From Enterococcus pallens ATCC BAA-351 (lineage in GTDB: Bacteria; Bacillota; Bacilli; Lactobacillales; Enterococcaceae): a stretch of 64,000 bases of DNA. The position numbers and the translations under genes are program-made. Shown piece by piece: positions 24,827 to 33,933 of this stretch. Location: contig NZ_ASWD01000001.1 of the NCBI RefSeq assembly GCF_000407485.1, positions 1,116,001-1,180,000 on the forward strand, given 5' to 3'. The notes beneath the pieces are model-generated. The model was not told the DNA's origin. It saw only the letters and a list, made by a program, of their open reading frames with translations, and searched no databases. Every line of letters starts with the position of its first letter. Position 1 is the stretch's first letter.

Positions 24827-27800
24827 ATGAATGTATTTGATTTAATAAAAATTATTGAAAAAGCTAGATTAGGTTTAAATTTGATTGATGCAAGAACTGG
24901 AACAGGAAAGTCTTATGCTGCAGCTGAGGCCATGTTTTTATCCAGGGGAAAAGTTAAACGATTTTTTTCTATTACGAACTTTAAGAAAAATCTGGCAACC
25001 GCTGATTTGAAGAGATTTTATATCCACTCGGGTTTAACAGAAGAGGATTTCAATCGCGAAGTTTGTCTCTTAAGAAGTAACGCAGATCAAATGATTGAGT
25101 GTTTAATTGGTACCGACATACCAAAAGAACTAAAAACAAATAACTATTTGCGCCTCGAAAAGTCAGTTAGGTTGTATAAGGAAGCTAAAGATTCCGTGAT
25201 AAGAAATATATTGCGGGAACGCATAAACGTGGAGGAGCGGAGTTATCGTCAAGAATTAAAAATTTTTTTCAAGAAAAAGTTGGGAAAAATAAGCTTCGAA
25301 GATAAACAAGCCAAGGTAAAAAAGAATTATTCATGGCTAATTAATCTATATCCAGCTTCTATCATCAATGAATATAAAATAGTAGTTATGACAATGGATA
25401 AGTTTTTGACAAACTATGATTCTATTATTGGTCCTAGTGGAAAATTTCTACAAAGTGACTTATTAGATGACTCAGTCATTATGATTGATGAGTTCGATGC
25501 AACGAAGGAGCGAATTCTCAATCAGATTATTCAGCGGGCAGTTAAGATAGATGTAGAGTATTTAAACCTGTTTAAAACACTTTATTATAATCTGAATACT
25601 AGAGAGTTTTCACAAATTTCAACGGATTATTTAACTGATGGTTTGAAAAAGTGGCAGGAAAATATAAAAGAAAGATCAGCCCAGATCTTTGATGAATATT
25701 ACTTATATTATGACTATGTTTCCGAAGAGCGGAACACCGACATGAATAACTTTATGTTTCATGATGGTGATTTTATCACTGAGTACGTCAATGAGGCTCG
25801 ATTTACTAAAGGGATTGTAGATAAAGAGAAGAAGCAGGTGACAATAACTTTTTCTAAATCTGAAGCTAAGGAAGCTAATGAGGTTGAAGAAATTAGCATT
25901 CTCTCTCTTATGAATGGGATTTTCCGCTTTTTGACACAAGTGCAAAAATATGCACAAACAGCTGCTGGTAGATTAGTCTCAGCTGAGAATGGTCGAAGGT
26001 TGCATTTGGAGACAGAAATGCAATTTGAAGATGCCCTTCATACCATTTACCATGAAATGGGCTTAGCTCAGTCACAAAAGGAGTTAATGATGCAAGAGTT
26101 GATTACTCGTGCATCACCAGAAAAAGTATCTAGAAGATGGGATAATGTTAGTCAATTTTATCATTCTGGTTTCCAATTGTTTGAATTTGCTGATGGTGAC
26201 AGGCATGTACACGATACTGAGATCAAATATCTTCGTATACAAGATATTCCTGAAAAAATTATCTTGCATCTTGCCAATAAGGCTTGCGTCGTAGGTTTTT
26301 CTGCAACGGCGACAATTCCAAGTGTTTTAGCTAATTATGATTTAGGCTATTTAAAGAATAAATTAGGCAAAGCTTACAAAGAAGGAAACGAGTTATTATC
26401 GCAAGAAACTATCCAAAAGATTGAAACTTTTGATAAGAACTATTCTGAAAGTAAAGCAAGCACCAAAGTTTTTCCGTTTAATGTGACTTTGGAGCAAAAG
26501 TCCATTAAACAACGGTTGGAAATAATCCTTCAGAACAGCCCACTTTCTGATTGGAAAAAGGTAATCAAAAACTGGGCGGTAGAAATTGAGGCAAAAGCTT
26601 ATCAGTCTGATGAGGCGGAGAAAGGTAAAATACGGGAGGATGTTGTAAACAAATATTTAGACATGATCCAGTTATATGACAACTATTTAAAAACGGGAGA
26701 AATTTACTCTCTACTGGCGCTTAACATGGCTTTTCCGAGGAAAGAATATGCCCCTTTTGATCTTGAATTTTTGGAAGAAACTTTTGATGCACTAAAGAAA
26801 GCTCATCAAGCGGATGCTAGCATGATAGTTTTAAAAAGTGAAAATTTTGAAAAAAGTAAAAGCGTTATCCTCAAAAAGCTTTCCCAAGGTGAGCGTGTGC
26901 TAGTTATGAGTACTTATCAAACTATTGGAGCTGGGCAAAATTTGCAATATGCTGTTCCCGAAAAAGTCTCAGTAGTTGAACTTCCACCTTTTCATCCAAT
27001 TGAAAATAAAGCAGTCGAGAAAGATTTCGATGCGTTATATTTGGGGGAAATTACTCATGTAGTAACCAACATCAAAACTGAGAAAAAACTTGAACAAGAA
27101 AGTATTATGAACTATTTCATGGAGATTGAGTATTTGTATCACACTGGCGAAATTACTCATCACGACCACCAATTAGCGATTAAGGCTGGGATGCAAAGAA
27201 TTTCAGGGCAAAAGAAAAATGTTCATTACCCGCAAACAAACATTTTGTCCTCAACTAGCGGCTTAAATAAACAGATGCAAATGGTTATTCAAGCCGTCGG
27301 TCGGTTAACAAGATCACACATTAAGCCATTAGCAACGTACATTTTTATTTCACAGAAACTTCTCTATCAATTAGCAAATTCAACTTGTGAAATTAAACAG
27401 CCTGCACCAGAAATGGCAGAATTATTGAAGGTTTGTCGCAATGAAAGCCAGTGGAAATCATTGGAAGAAAAAAGAGCTCACGAGGAACTTCAGAAAAAAG
27501 GAATTATGGCAGATCGCGCCACCAAAAACATGTTGCGCCTATCTAGCTTATTGAGAAAAGGTTATCGAGATAAAGAGGACTTGAAGCAACGGTGGGAAGA
27601 GGTAAGAAGCGTCATTTTACAAAAACCGGTGGTCGGGTTGACAGATTTCCAAAAAGAGGTATTTCTTCAAACGTACTATTTTGAAACAGAAGGGGCAAAT
27701 AAATATTGTCTGGCTTTGCCACCGAAGGAGAAGGGACAGTTTGAATGGGATTGGAGTAAAACAGAATATGATTTAGTTTACCAACCGACGCTTTTAAAAA

Positions 27801-28345
27801 CTCGAAAAGGGAAGGATCACACCATTCTAGAATTTTCCGAGTCAACCTCTGAATTGAAATTATTCATGAAAAATGAAGTGATTCGAACATACTTCGAATC
27901 AAAAGGGTATGCCACCTCTTTTGCTGATGAAAGGTTTGTAATGAATCCAGTGATGTTCTTGTATTTTTATCGAGCTGGATTAGGTGAGGCTGCAGGAACT
28001 GCTTTGTTGCAATCTTTTGGAATTGAAACAGAAGAGATTCGGAACCTAGCATATTTTGAATTTTTTGACTGCCAAATTGGAGAGAATACGTATATTGACT
28101 TTAAAAACTGGCTAGGAACATTTGATGTGCCAGCTGAAAAATATCGTAATGATGTATTAAAAAAGCTGAATGAGGTTGGAGGTAAAAAAGCGATCATAAT
28201 TAATATTTTTGAGCGTGATGAGCAACACTTAGTGCAGTCGGCAGCCAACAGCCGACTTGTAACCATCCCGTTTCTCATTAACCATCAAGGTAAAGTAAGC
28301 GAAAAAATGAAAAAAAGACTATTGGAGGCTATATATGAAAACTAA
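24827..28345 (+). CDS. SF2/DinG-like helicase protein of a two-gene cassette
   Basis: A 1172-residue ATPase. Walker A ARTGTGKS lies near residues 23-30, a DEAD-like Walker B IDEFDA near 220-225, motif III FSATATIPS near 492, motif V STYQTIGAGQNLQ near 695, and motif VI QAVGRLTRS near 822. The Walker A sits at the very N terminus, as in DinG/XPD-like helicases, but no four-Cys Fe-S cluster is seen. About 300 residues after motif VI have no recognisable domain. I chose ATG 24827 (AGTAGGAG six bases before) over GTG 24821. The next gene overlaps by 11 bases. It is probably part of an anti-phage or anti-plasmid system (inferred). Confidence 0.75.
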   Translation: MNVFDLIKIIEKARLGLNLIDARTGTGKSYAAAEAMFLSRGKVKRFFSITNFKKNLATADLKRFYIHSGLTEEDFNREVCLLRSNADQMIECLIGTDIPKELKTNNYLRLEKSVRLYKEAKDSVIRNILRERINVEERSYRQELKIFFKKKLGKISFEDKQAKVKKNYSWLINLYPASIINEYKIVVMTMDKFLTNYDSIIGPSGKFLQSDLLDDSVIMIDEFDATKERILNQIIQRAVKIDVEYLNLFKTLYYNLNTREFSQISTDYLTDGLKKWQENIKERSAQIFDEYYLYYDYVSEERNTDMNNFMFHDGDFITEYVNEARFTKGIVDKEKKQVTITFSKSEAKEANEVEEISILSLMNGIFRFLTQVQKYAQTAAGRLVSAENGRRLHLETEMQFEDALHTIYHEMGLAQSQKELMMQELITRASPEKVSRRWDNVSQFYHSGFQLFEFADGDRHVHDTEIKYLRIQDIPEKIILHLANKACVVGFSATATIPSVLANYDLGYLKNKLGKAYKEGNELLSQETIQKIETFDKNYSESKASTKVFPFNVTLEQKSIKQRLEIILQNSPLSDWKKVIKNWAVEIEAKAYQSDEAEKGKIREDVVNKYLDMIQLYDNYLKTGEIYSLLALNMAFPRKEYAPFDLEFLEETFDALKKAHQADASMIVLKSENFEKSKSVILKKLSQGERVLVMSTYQTIGAGQNLQYAVPEKVSVVELPPFHPIENKAVEKDFDALYLGEITHVVTNIKTEKKLEQESIMNYFMEIEYLYHTGEITHHDHQLAIKAGMQRISGQKKNVHYPQTNILSSTSGLNKQMQMVIQAVGRLTRSHIKPLATYIFISQKLLYQLANSTCEIKQPAPEMAELLKVCRNESQWKSLEEKRAHEELQKKGIMADRATKNMLRLSSLLRKGYRDKEDLKQRWEEVRSVILQKPVVGLTDFQKEVFLQTYYFETEGANKYCLALPPKEKGQFEWDWSKTEYDLVYQPTLLKTRKGKDHTILEFSESTSELKLFMKNEVIRTYFESKGYATSFADERFVMNPVMFLYFYRAGLGEAAGTALLQSFGIETEEIRNLAYFEFFDCQIGENTYIDFKNWLGTFDVPAEKYRNDVLKKLNEVGGKKAIIINIFERDEQHLVQSAANSRLVTIPFLINHQGKVSEKMKKRLLEAIYEN

Positions 28346-30389
28346 TTCGGCAAACTTAACGATTAACTTTGAAGCTGTTGACCGTGATTTCACAATTTAT
28401 CGAGTCGACCCGTACGATAAAGACACCAACACTGAAGTGTTAAAATTAATAGCAGAAATGCCATCGGAGTTAATGGCAGTGTCACGAACGAAGGACTCAA
28501 AGAAAAAAGGCGGCAAGCTCCATATTTATTTACTATTTGAGAAAAACTTTGACAAGACTTGCTTAAAAGATATAGAAAATCAAACTGGCTGTTTCGCAAC
28601 AAGAATTTACCCAGCAGGCAAGGGTAATGGTTTTTATTCAAATAATTTGGCACAGCTGCTAATTAATTCACTCCATGAGAAGGCGATCAAACGTGATTAT
28701 GGCAATGGTGATGGGATGTTGTTATATTCTCATCCCAAATGGACAAATGATTACAAAGGAGAATTTTATCGCTACGGGATTCAAGTGAAGGTTGAGTTTA
28801 ACAACATTATCGCTTTGCCAGTAGTAACCTTCAAACGAAGTGAGAAGGGTAATTTCTTCTGGGATGATAAACACAGTAAGATGACTAAAATGAAATCAGT
28901 CAGCCAGAATAAAATGGAAAAATATGAACAGAAAGAGCATCCAGAGGTTAGAAACTCTGTTCCTTTCTTTAGTATTGAAGATCGACAAAAGTTTGAACGA
29001 AGCAAAAACGGAATTTTTGTGAATTTGTTAGAGGATATTGAGACCTATTTATCAGATTATCTGCAAGTAACGTTGCGTGAAGCTGAACCCTCCACTAAAA
29101 AAGTGGTCAGGTACAAAAAAGAAAAATTAATTGAGAGACTGGTCAACGATTTGGAACATCAAACGATTCACTTTATTGATTTGACTGAAACAAAAGAAGG
29201 CAGCGAGACGAATCGTATTCTGGCGAAAAAATTGCAGCAGGAAATTCCTGATTTAGTTATCAAGTGCGAGAGCAAACCACAAATAGGATTCAATTTGTGC
29301 TACCTTTTACCTAAAGAAGAATATGAAAAAGGCGACCTAAAGGATCCACATTTAGCACCACAACCTGGAAAGGTTATTCAACACTTTACTAGAGAATCCT
29401 TATCAAAGGAAAAACTGGAAAAATTGAATGGAAATATCTTGAATTGCCCAGAAGTTTTGATGATTTTATTGGAACTTATTGTTAAACAGGATATCCAAGC
29501 CCATCAAATGAATCCAGACAGGCTAGTTCTTTTAGAGGGGCAGCTGCCGATTAGTTTTGTCAAAAGAACTGGAGCAAAAGAAGAAGTTAAGCTGGTAGCC
29601 ATGACAATTGAAAAAAGTGGAACCATTATTTTTGATCAAATTGATGAGGAAACGTTTAAAAAAGGTGGGGACTTTGAAAATCCTTTATGGTGTTCTTACG
29701 AAAAACATTTGGCCAGTAGTAAGATTAGTAAAGAGCAACTTTGGTCAATTGAAACATTTATTCAATTTTCCAATGGGTGTACGACAACTGTTAAAAGTAC
29801 TAAATTACTGTTGTTGCCTGATGGTCAACGTTTACACAGGAGATTATCCGAAGTCAGAAATAGCAATGTGCCCACTAAGCATTTAATTGAAGCAATTTCT
29901 AACATACAGCAAAAATCGAATGAAAAAATTGATCCTCATGCCTTAGCTGAGATAAAAGAAAAGCTGATGGGAGGATTGGCCACTTGTCATTTAAAAGACT
30001 ATAAGGATTACTTCACAGGGAAGACGGCTATCGGCAAAGAAATGAATGCTGAGATTGTTAAGTTATTCGGCTATCGTTTGTATTCAAATATTCGTGCAGG
30101 CGAATTTAAAATGGAATATGATCCATTTTTTAATATCAATTATTTTGAGCGAATTGATTTTATGTATGATAAAAATCCGCATTATTCTGTCGGGAGTCCA
30201 AAGGGTTCTACTCAGGTTAAGTATGAGCGTGCAAATACGGTTAGAGAGATCAAGTATATTGGCGAAGTATTTCCTAAAGAGTTTTTTCTCAAGATGATGG
30301 AAGTAGATTTTGTGCGTATTGGCAAGCTGACTGTTTGGCCGTTTCCACTTAAATACTTGAATACGTATATTAGTGAAAAAAAACTATAA
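28335..30389 (+). CDS. Large uncharacterised partner of the helicase, possibly PIWI/Argonaute-like
   Basis: A 684-residue protein I cannot assign. The layout is suggestive of a prokaryotic Argonaute-like protein: an N-terminal beta-rich part (GIQVKVEFNNIIALPVVTFK, ~148-167), a middle Rossmann-like segment (IHFIDLTE ... ILAKKLQQEIPDLVIKC ... GFNLCYLL, ~278-325), then KDPHLAPQPGKVIQHFT and a beta-rich C-terminal half ending in VDFVRIGKLTVWPFPLKYL. I do not see a confident DEDX tetrad. Helicase plus PIWI partner occurs in pPIWI-RE cassettes, which would fit. A GGAGG RBS and an 11-base overlap show co-translation with the helicase. Confidence 0.6.
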   Translation: MKTNSANLTINFEAVDRDFTIYRVDPYDKDTNTEVLKLIAEMPSELMAVSRTKDSKKKGGKLHIYLLFEKNFDKTCLKDIENQTGCFATRIYPAGKGNGFYSNNLAQLLINSLHEKAIKRDYGNGDGMLLYSHPKWTNDYKGEFYRYGIQVKVEFNNIIALPVVTFKRSEKGNFFWDDKHSKMTKMKSVSQNKMEKYEQKEHPEVRNSVPFFSIEDRQKFERSKNGIFVNLLEDIETYLSDYLQVTLREAEPSTKKVVRYKKEKLIERLVNDLEHQTIHFIDLTETKEGSETNRILAKKLQQEIPDLVIKCESKPQIGFNLCYLLPKEEYEKGDLKDPHLAPQPGKVIQHFTRESLSKEKLEKLNGNILNCPEVLMILLELIVKQDIQAHQMNPDRLVLLEGQLPISFVKRTGAKEEVKLVAMTIEKSGTIIFDQIDEETFKKGGDFENPLWCSYEKHLASSKISKEQLWSIETFIQFSNGCTTTVKSTKLLLLPDGQRLHRRLSEVRNSNVPTKHLIEAISNIQQKSNEKIDPHALAEIKEKLMGGLATCHLKDYKDYFTGKTAIGKEMNAEIVKLFGYRLYSNIRAGEFKMEYDPFFNINYFERIDFMYDKNPHYSVGSPKGSTQVKYERANTVREIKYIGEVFPKEFFLKMMEVDFVRIGKLTVWPFPLKYLNTYISEKKL

Positions 30390-30431
30390 AAAGGGTACCG
30401 TAATCGGAAGTTTCGATTTTTTGAAATAATT

Positions 30432-30470
30432 CAGAGTCTATTTTATGATAGACTCTGATGTTTTTTATTT
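30432..30470 (+). terminator. Terminator of the helicase cassette
   Basis: CAGAGTCTAT / ATAGACTCTG stem with a T-rich tail, about 40 bases after the last stop. Confidence 0.85.
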
Positions 30471-30707
30471 AAAATCGGAAAATGGGTCTATCAGCTAGTA
30501 TTGTCAGGTAGTTTTAAGAGGGAAAATGGACGTCTTGGAATTTAAAATGGAATAGGGCTATATCCTTGATTTATCAGGGTTTCACAATGATTAACTATAG
30601 TTTTTAAAGCTGTAGAAAGCTAGTCTCAGTAATTGGACAAGTAGGGCTGGGTTTCAGAGTGTATTGGTATAGCTAACAATTATTTAATAAAAATTCCATT
30701 TTTCTCA
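30471..30707. other. Intergenic region between the cassette and the attenuated leader
   Basis: About 240 AT-rich bases. I see no gene or structure that I can support. Confidence 0.4.
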
Positions 30708-30736
30708 TTTACATTTAATTTATCCTGTTGTATACT
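30708..30736 (+). promoter_or_regulatory. Promoter of the substrate-binding protein gene
   Basis: -35 TTTACA (30708-30713) and -10 TATACT (30731-30736), spacing 17. Transcription would start near 30743, about 280 bases before the structural gene. Confidence 0.75.
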
Positions 30737-30767
30737 ATGTTCAACTCATCGGTTGGAGGTCATTATT

Positions 30768-30824
30768 ATGACAAAGAATAAACTCTCACAACTGAATAAC
30801 CGCTATTACGTTAGCTATTATTAG
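30768..30824 (+). CDS. Tyr-rich leader peptide
   Basis: An 18-residue peptide (MTKNKLSQLNNRYYVSYY) behind a strong RBS (GGTTGGAGGT). Four of its last six codons encode Tyr, and the stop lies four bases before the first strand of an attenuator structure. This is the design of ribosome-mediated attenuation that senses charged tRNA-Tyr. Inferred from layout; no homologue was recalled. Confidence 0.6.
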   Translation: MTKNKLSQLNNRYYVSYY

Positions 30825-30827
30825 ATA

Positions 30828-31005
30828 CGTTTGTATTCATCAGGATACAAACGGACAGGTTTGTATCTATGATGGCTAATGTGCTTCAACGCGTCACCAG
30901 CCACGTAGGTAACTCTAAGTGGCTGCGAATAGTGCGAAAATAGGTATTGATTTCTTTCGTAATTTTCAATCGTCCACTTAGACTATCTAAGTGGACGATT
31001 TTTTT
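30828..31005 (+). promoter_or_regulatory. Transcription attenuator with mutually exclusive hairpins
   Basis: Strand 2 (30844-30853) can pair perfectly with strand 1 (CGTTTGTAT, 30828-30836) or strand 3 (GTTTGTATC, 30859-30867). Further down, AGCCAC (30899-30904) / GTGGCT (30919-30924) forms a hairpin that hides TCTAAGTGG (30914-30922). When free, this segment pairs with CCACTTAGA (30974-30982), the 5' arm of a strong terminator (30968-31005: ATCGTCCACTTAG / CTAAGTGGACGAT and seven T). No T-box sequence is seen. Confidence 0.7.
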
Positions 31006-31026
31006 ATTCGAAAGGAAGAGGAAATA

Positions 31027-31989
31027 ATGAAAAAAGTATTAGCAGGAATTGGTATTTTAAGTTTGATGGTCTTAGGCGCATGTGGTCAAGGAGAATCGGC
31101 TGAGGATGAAATGAAAACAGTCGGAGCTTTGCAATTTGTGGAACATGAATCCTTGGATGATTCCTACAAAGGATTTGTTCGTGGGCTGAAGGAAGAGGGC
31201 TTTATTGATGGCGAAACGGTCAAGATCGACTACCACAATGCTCAAGGCAGTCAGGATAATTTAAAGAGTATCAGTGAAAAAATGGTGAAGTCAGATCCAG
31301 ATTTGATGCTGGGTGTAACGACTGTAGCAGGTCAATCACTGTTGACAGCAACAACGGATATTCCGATTGTCGTAACCTGTGTGACTGATTTGAAGGAAGC
31401 GAAACTAGTGAAGAGCTACGACAAGCCTGGTGGAAATGTAACTGGAACAACCAACATGTCACCAGTGGCTAAACAAATTAAATTACTGCTATCAATCGTA
31501 CCAGATGCGAAAAAAGTAGGAATTATGTACAATTCTGGTGAAATTAATTCAAAAATTCAAGCAGATTTAGCAATTGAGGCCTTGGAAAAAGCTGGAGTGG
31601 AGCCAGTTGTCCGCACGGTTACTAGTACCAATGATGTGCAGCAGGTTTCTCAAACGGTTGCTGATGAAGTCGATGGGATTTACCTGCCAACGGATAACAC
31701 GTTTGCTAGTGCAAAAACATTGGTTGGAGATGTGATGAAAGAGAAAAAGGTTCCGCTGGTTGCTGGGGCAATCAACGATGCAAAAGAAGCAGGCATTGCC
31801 ACTATTGGGATTAATTACGAAGAATTAGGGGCGCAAACAGGAAGAATGGCTGCCAAAATTTTGCGAGGAGAAGCAACACCAGCTGATATGCCAGTAGAGG
31901 AATCGGAAAATCTGGAATTCTTCGTTAATGAAGAAATGTGTGAAGCTTTAGGGATTGACCCTGCAAGCATCAAAAATCCAGAGGAATAA
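31027..31989 (+). CDS. ABC-type substrate-binding lipoprotein (TrpX-like family)
   Basis: A 320-residue lipoprotein with lipobox LGAC (Cys19) and the periplasmic-binding fold of the TrpX/DUF534 family (VGALQFVEHESLDDSYKGF, GVTTVAGQSLLTATTDIPIV, GNVTGTTNMSP, GINYEELGAQTGRMAAKILRG). Relatives bind aromatic amino acids or similar ligands and normally lie with a permease and an ATPase; here both are missing, so it must use a transporter encoded elsewhere. ATG 31027 has a GGAAGAGGA RBS. A Tyr-rich attenuator upstream suggests an aromatic amino acid, probably tyrosine. Confidence 0.85.
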   Translation: MKKVLAGIGILSLMVLGACGQGESAEDEMKTVGALQFVEHESLDDSYKGFVRGLKEEGFIDGETVKIDYHNAQGSQDNLKSISEKMVKSDPDLMLGVTTVAGQSLLTATTDIPIVVTCVTDLKEAKLVKSYDKPGGNVTGTTNMSPVAKQIKLLLSIVPDAKKVGIMYNSGEINSKIQADLAIEALEKAGVEPVVRTVTSTNDVQQVSQTVADEVDGIYLPTDNTFASAKTLVGDVMKEKKVPLVAGAINDAKEAGIATIGINYEELGAQTGRMAAKILRGEATPADMPVEESENLEFFVNEEMCEALGIDPASIKNPEE

Positions 31990-31999
31990 ATGAAGAAAG

Positions 32000-32031
32000 C
32001 AAAAGGTCGGCTTAACTAGTCGGCCTTTTGT
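32000..32031 (+). terminator. Terminator after the binding-protein gene
   Basis: CAAAAGGTCGG paired imperfectly with CGGCCTTTTG. Confidence 0.75.
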
Positions 32032-32104
32032 GAGAAGCAAGCCGGTAACTTGACACAACTGCTGCAAAGAATCTATTCTTAACTAAAAGGATCGGAGGCA
32101 GCAT

Positions 32105-32725
32105 ATGGCTACTTTATATTTTGTAAGGCACGGTATAACAGAAAATAATCGTCAGCAACTGTTTAATGGAAGCCGTTCTAATCCTGATCTCACAGCAGAG
32201 GGCATTCAGCAGGCTAAAAAGCTGGGGAAGCATTTAAAGGAGATTGATTTTGCCACTATTTATGTTAGTCCGACCCAACGAACGATTAAAACGATGCAAG
32301 CTATTTTGAGCGAAAATCAATACAGTCAATTGGAAATTATCATTAGCGATACGCTAAAGGAAATGGATTTTGGTGACTGGGATGGAACCACCATTCAAGC
32401 GCAACGAAGTCATGAACAATTTGACCATTTAATGAATCAACCTGAACGATATGATCCTTCTGGATTTGATGGGGAAAGCTATCAAACGTTGTTAGACCGA
32501 GGCATGACCTTTTTGAGTTCGTTAGATTATCAAGGGGAGAAGAATTATTTAATTGTTGGTCATGGTGTGATGCTGTCGTCCCTATTAGCTTATTTAAAAG
32601 AGCCGGATTTGAGTAAGATTCGACAAGAGGGTTTGCTAAAAAATACCAGCTTAAGTATTTTCTCATCAGCTGATGGAAGGACCTTTCAGCAAGAGGTTTG
32701 GAATTATTCTAGACATTTAGAATAA
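32105..32725 (+). CDS. Histidine phosphatase family protein
   Basis: A 206-residue enzyme of the phosphoglycerate-mutase-like clan. The catalytic RHG motif is near residue 8 (LYFVRHGITENN), the second arginine is in SPTQRTIKTMQ, the acid residue is in LKEMDFGDWDG, and the second His is in LIVGHGVML. A small-molecule phosphatase rather than the glycolytic mutase is likely. RBS ATCGGAGG. Single-gene unit. Confidence 0.87.
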   Translation: MATLYFVRHGITENNRQQLFNGSRSNPDLTAEGIQQAKKLGKHLKEIDFATIYVSPTQRTIKTMQAILSENQYSQLEIIISDTLKEMDFGDWDGTTIQAQRSHEQFDHLMNQPERYDPSGFDGESYQTLLDRGMTFLSSLDYQGEKNYLIVGHGVMLSSLLAYLKEPDLSKIRQEGLLKNTSLSIFSSADGRTFQQEVWNYSRHLE

Positions 32726-32868
32726 AAGGTATCGATAGAAAGTATTTAGGTTTGGTACGGCGGGCCCCGCAATCTTCTCAACCAATTAGTCTGAGTTACA
32801 AAGCCTTTATCTATGGCATTTTGTGAAATATAATCTGCTATAATAAATAAAGGAAGAGGGTGTGGGAG

Positions 32869-33606
32869 ATGGAGGATCGTTATCAACTGTTTGCTTATGA
32901 TTATGATGAGTTTGGCAGTATCGAAAATTATCTAGGTAGTGAGCAAAGATTTTTTAAAGAGCTTTTTGCTGAGCATCAAGTTGAAACCGTTTTAGATTGT
33001 GCCTGTGGAACGGGGCAGCACGTATACATGTTGTCAGAACTTGGTCTAGAGGTAGAAGGTTCCGATTATTCTATTTCAATGCTTGAAGTTGCTGAGAAGA
33101 ATTTAGCAAATGTCGGGAAAAAAATTCCCCTGCGACAAGGAGATTTCAGGTATTTGGAACAGGTTTTTACCGAAACATTTGATGGCATAGTCTGTCTGAC
33201 AACTTCATTGCCGCATTTGCATACTGAGGAAGACTTAGTGACTGCCCTTAAATCAATGAAAAATCGATTGAATGAGCAAGGATTGCTGGTTTTGACGCAA
33301 GGTACGACCCATTATAATTTACAGCTGCCGCCGATTGAGGTTGTGGTGAATCGGGAAAATTTTTCACGAATATTTGTAAAGGAACAGGATGAAAAATTTC
33401 AAACGATCCATGTGCTGGATTTGTATCACTCGCAACAACGGATGGAAAACCATCAGTATGACATTGTTTATCGGATTCTTCTTGATGAAGATTATCACCG
33501 ATTGTTGGCAAAAGCCGGTTTCAGAGAGATACAGATATATGGGGATTACCAAAGAAACCCTTATGATCACTCAAGTCGCCGTTTAATTGTAGTTGCAAAA
33601 GTCTAA
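32869..33606 (+). CDS. Class I SAM-dependent methyltransferase
   Basis: A 245-residue methyltransferase. Motif I is VLDCACGTGQHVYMLSELGL, followed by VEGSDYS and the acidic segment in TFDGIVCLTTSLPHL. It resembles glycine/sarcosine N-methyltransferase-like small-molecule enzymes. ATG 32869 has better spacing to GGAAGAGGG than the GTG nine bases upstream. Terminated directly downstream. Confidence 0.85.
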   Translation: MEDRYQLFAYDYDEFGSIENYLGSEQRFFKELFAEHQVETVLDCACGTGQHVYMLSELGLEVEGSDYSISMLEVAEKNLANVGKKIPLRQGDFRYLEQVFTETFDGIVCLTTSLPHLHTEEDLVTALKSMKNRLNEQGLLVLTQGTTHYNLQLPPIEVVVNRENFSRIFVKEQDEKFQTIHVLDLYHSQQRMENHQYDIVYRILLDEDYHRLLAKAGFREIQIYGDYQRNPYDHSSRRLIVVAKV

Positions 33607-33629
33607 AAAGCAGCCTTGCTGCTTTTTTA
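33605..33629 (+). terminator. Terminator after the methyltransferase gene
   Basis: AAAAAGCAG / CTGCTTTTTT stem with short loop. Confidence 0.85.
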
Positions 33630-33800
33630 GTTTAACTAAAAGGTCTTCTGGAAAGAATTGAGGGTCGTCAGCGCTTAATTTTCGTTGTTTAATAGACCAT
33701 TATCAATAACTAAAGTGTATTATTTGAATGAGTAATTTGAATAATTTGAAAAAATGAAAAAAGCGCTTTATTTTTTTGAAATTTATCGTATAATTAGATT

Positions 33801-33933
33801 ATCAGGTACAGGGGATGTTTATAAGCATTAAGTGAGTATCTCATTTAATGAAGTCTTTTGGGGAAGAGTCTTGTACTTATAAACCTTCACCTGTATCGTC
33901 AAAAAAGTCTGCGGTTTTCCGCAGGCTTTTTTA
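33801..33933 (+). ncRNA. Candidate structured RNA with three-way junction and terminator
   Basis: A -10 TATAAT at 33789-33794 precedes a compact structure. The closing stem is TACAGG (33807-33812) / CCTGTA (33890-33895), continuing as GTTTATAAG (33817-33825) / CTTATAAAC (33876-33884). It encloses an 11-bp hairpin (33826-33850, loop TAT) and a 5-bp hairpin with loop GGGG (33855-33868). A terminator follows (33905-33933: CTGCGG / CCGCAG, then six T). No coding frame is seen in it. It is either an independent small RNA or a leader of the downstream oad genes. I do not recognise a known Rfam family. Confidence 0.6.

Noticed and set aside
30760-31010. T-box riboswitch before the substrate-binding protein gene
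   Set aside because: The conserved antiterminator sequence of T-boxes (AGGGTGG followed by ACCGCG) is not present. The Tyr-rich leader peptide and alternative hairpins explain the layout better.
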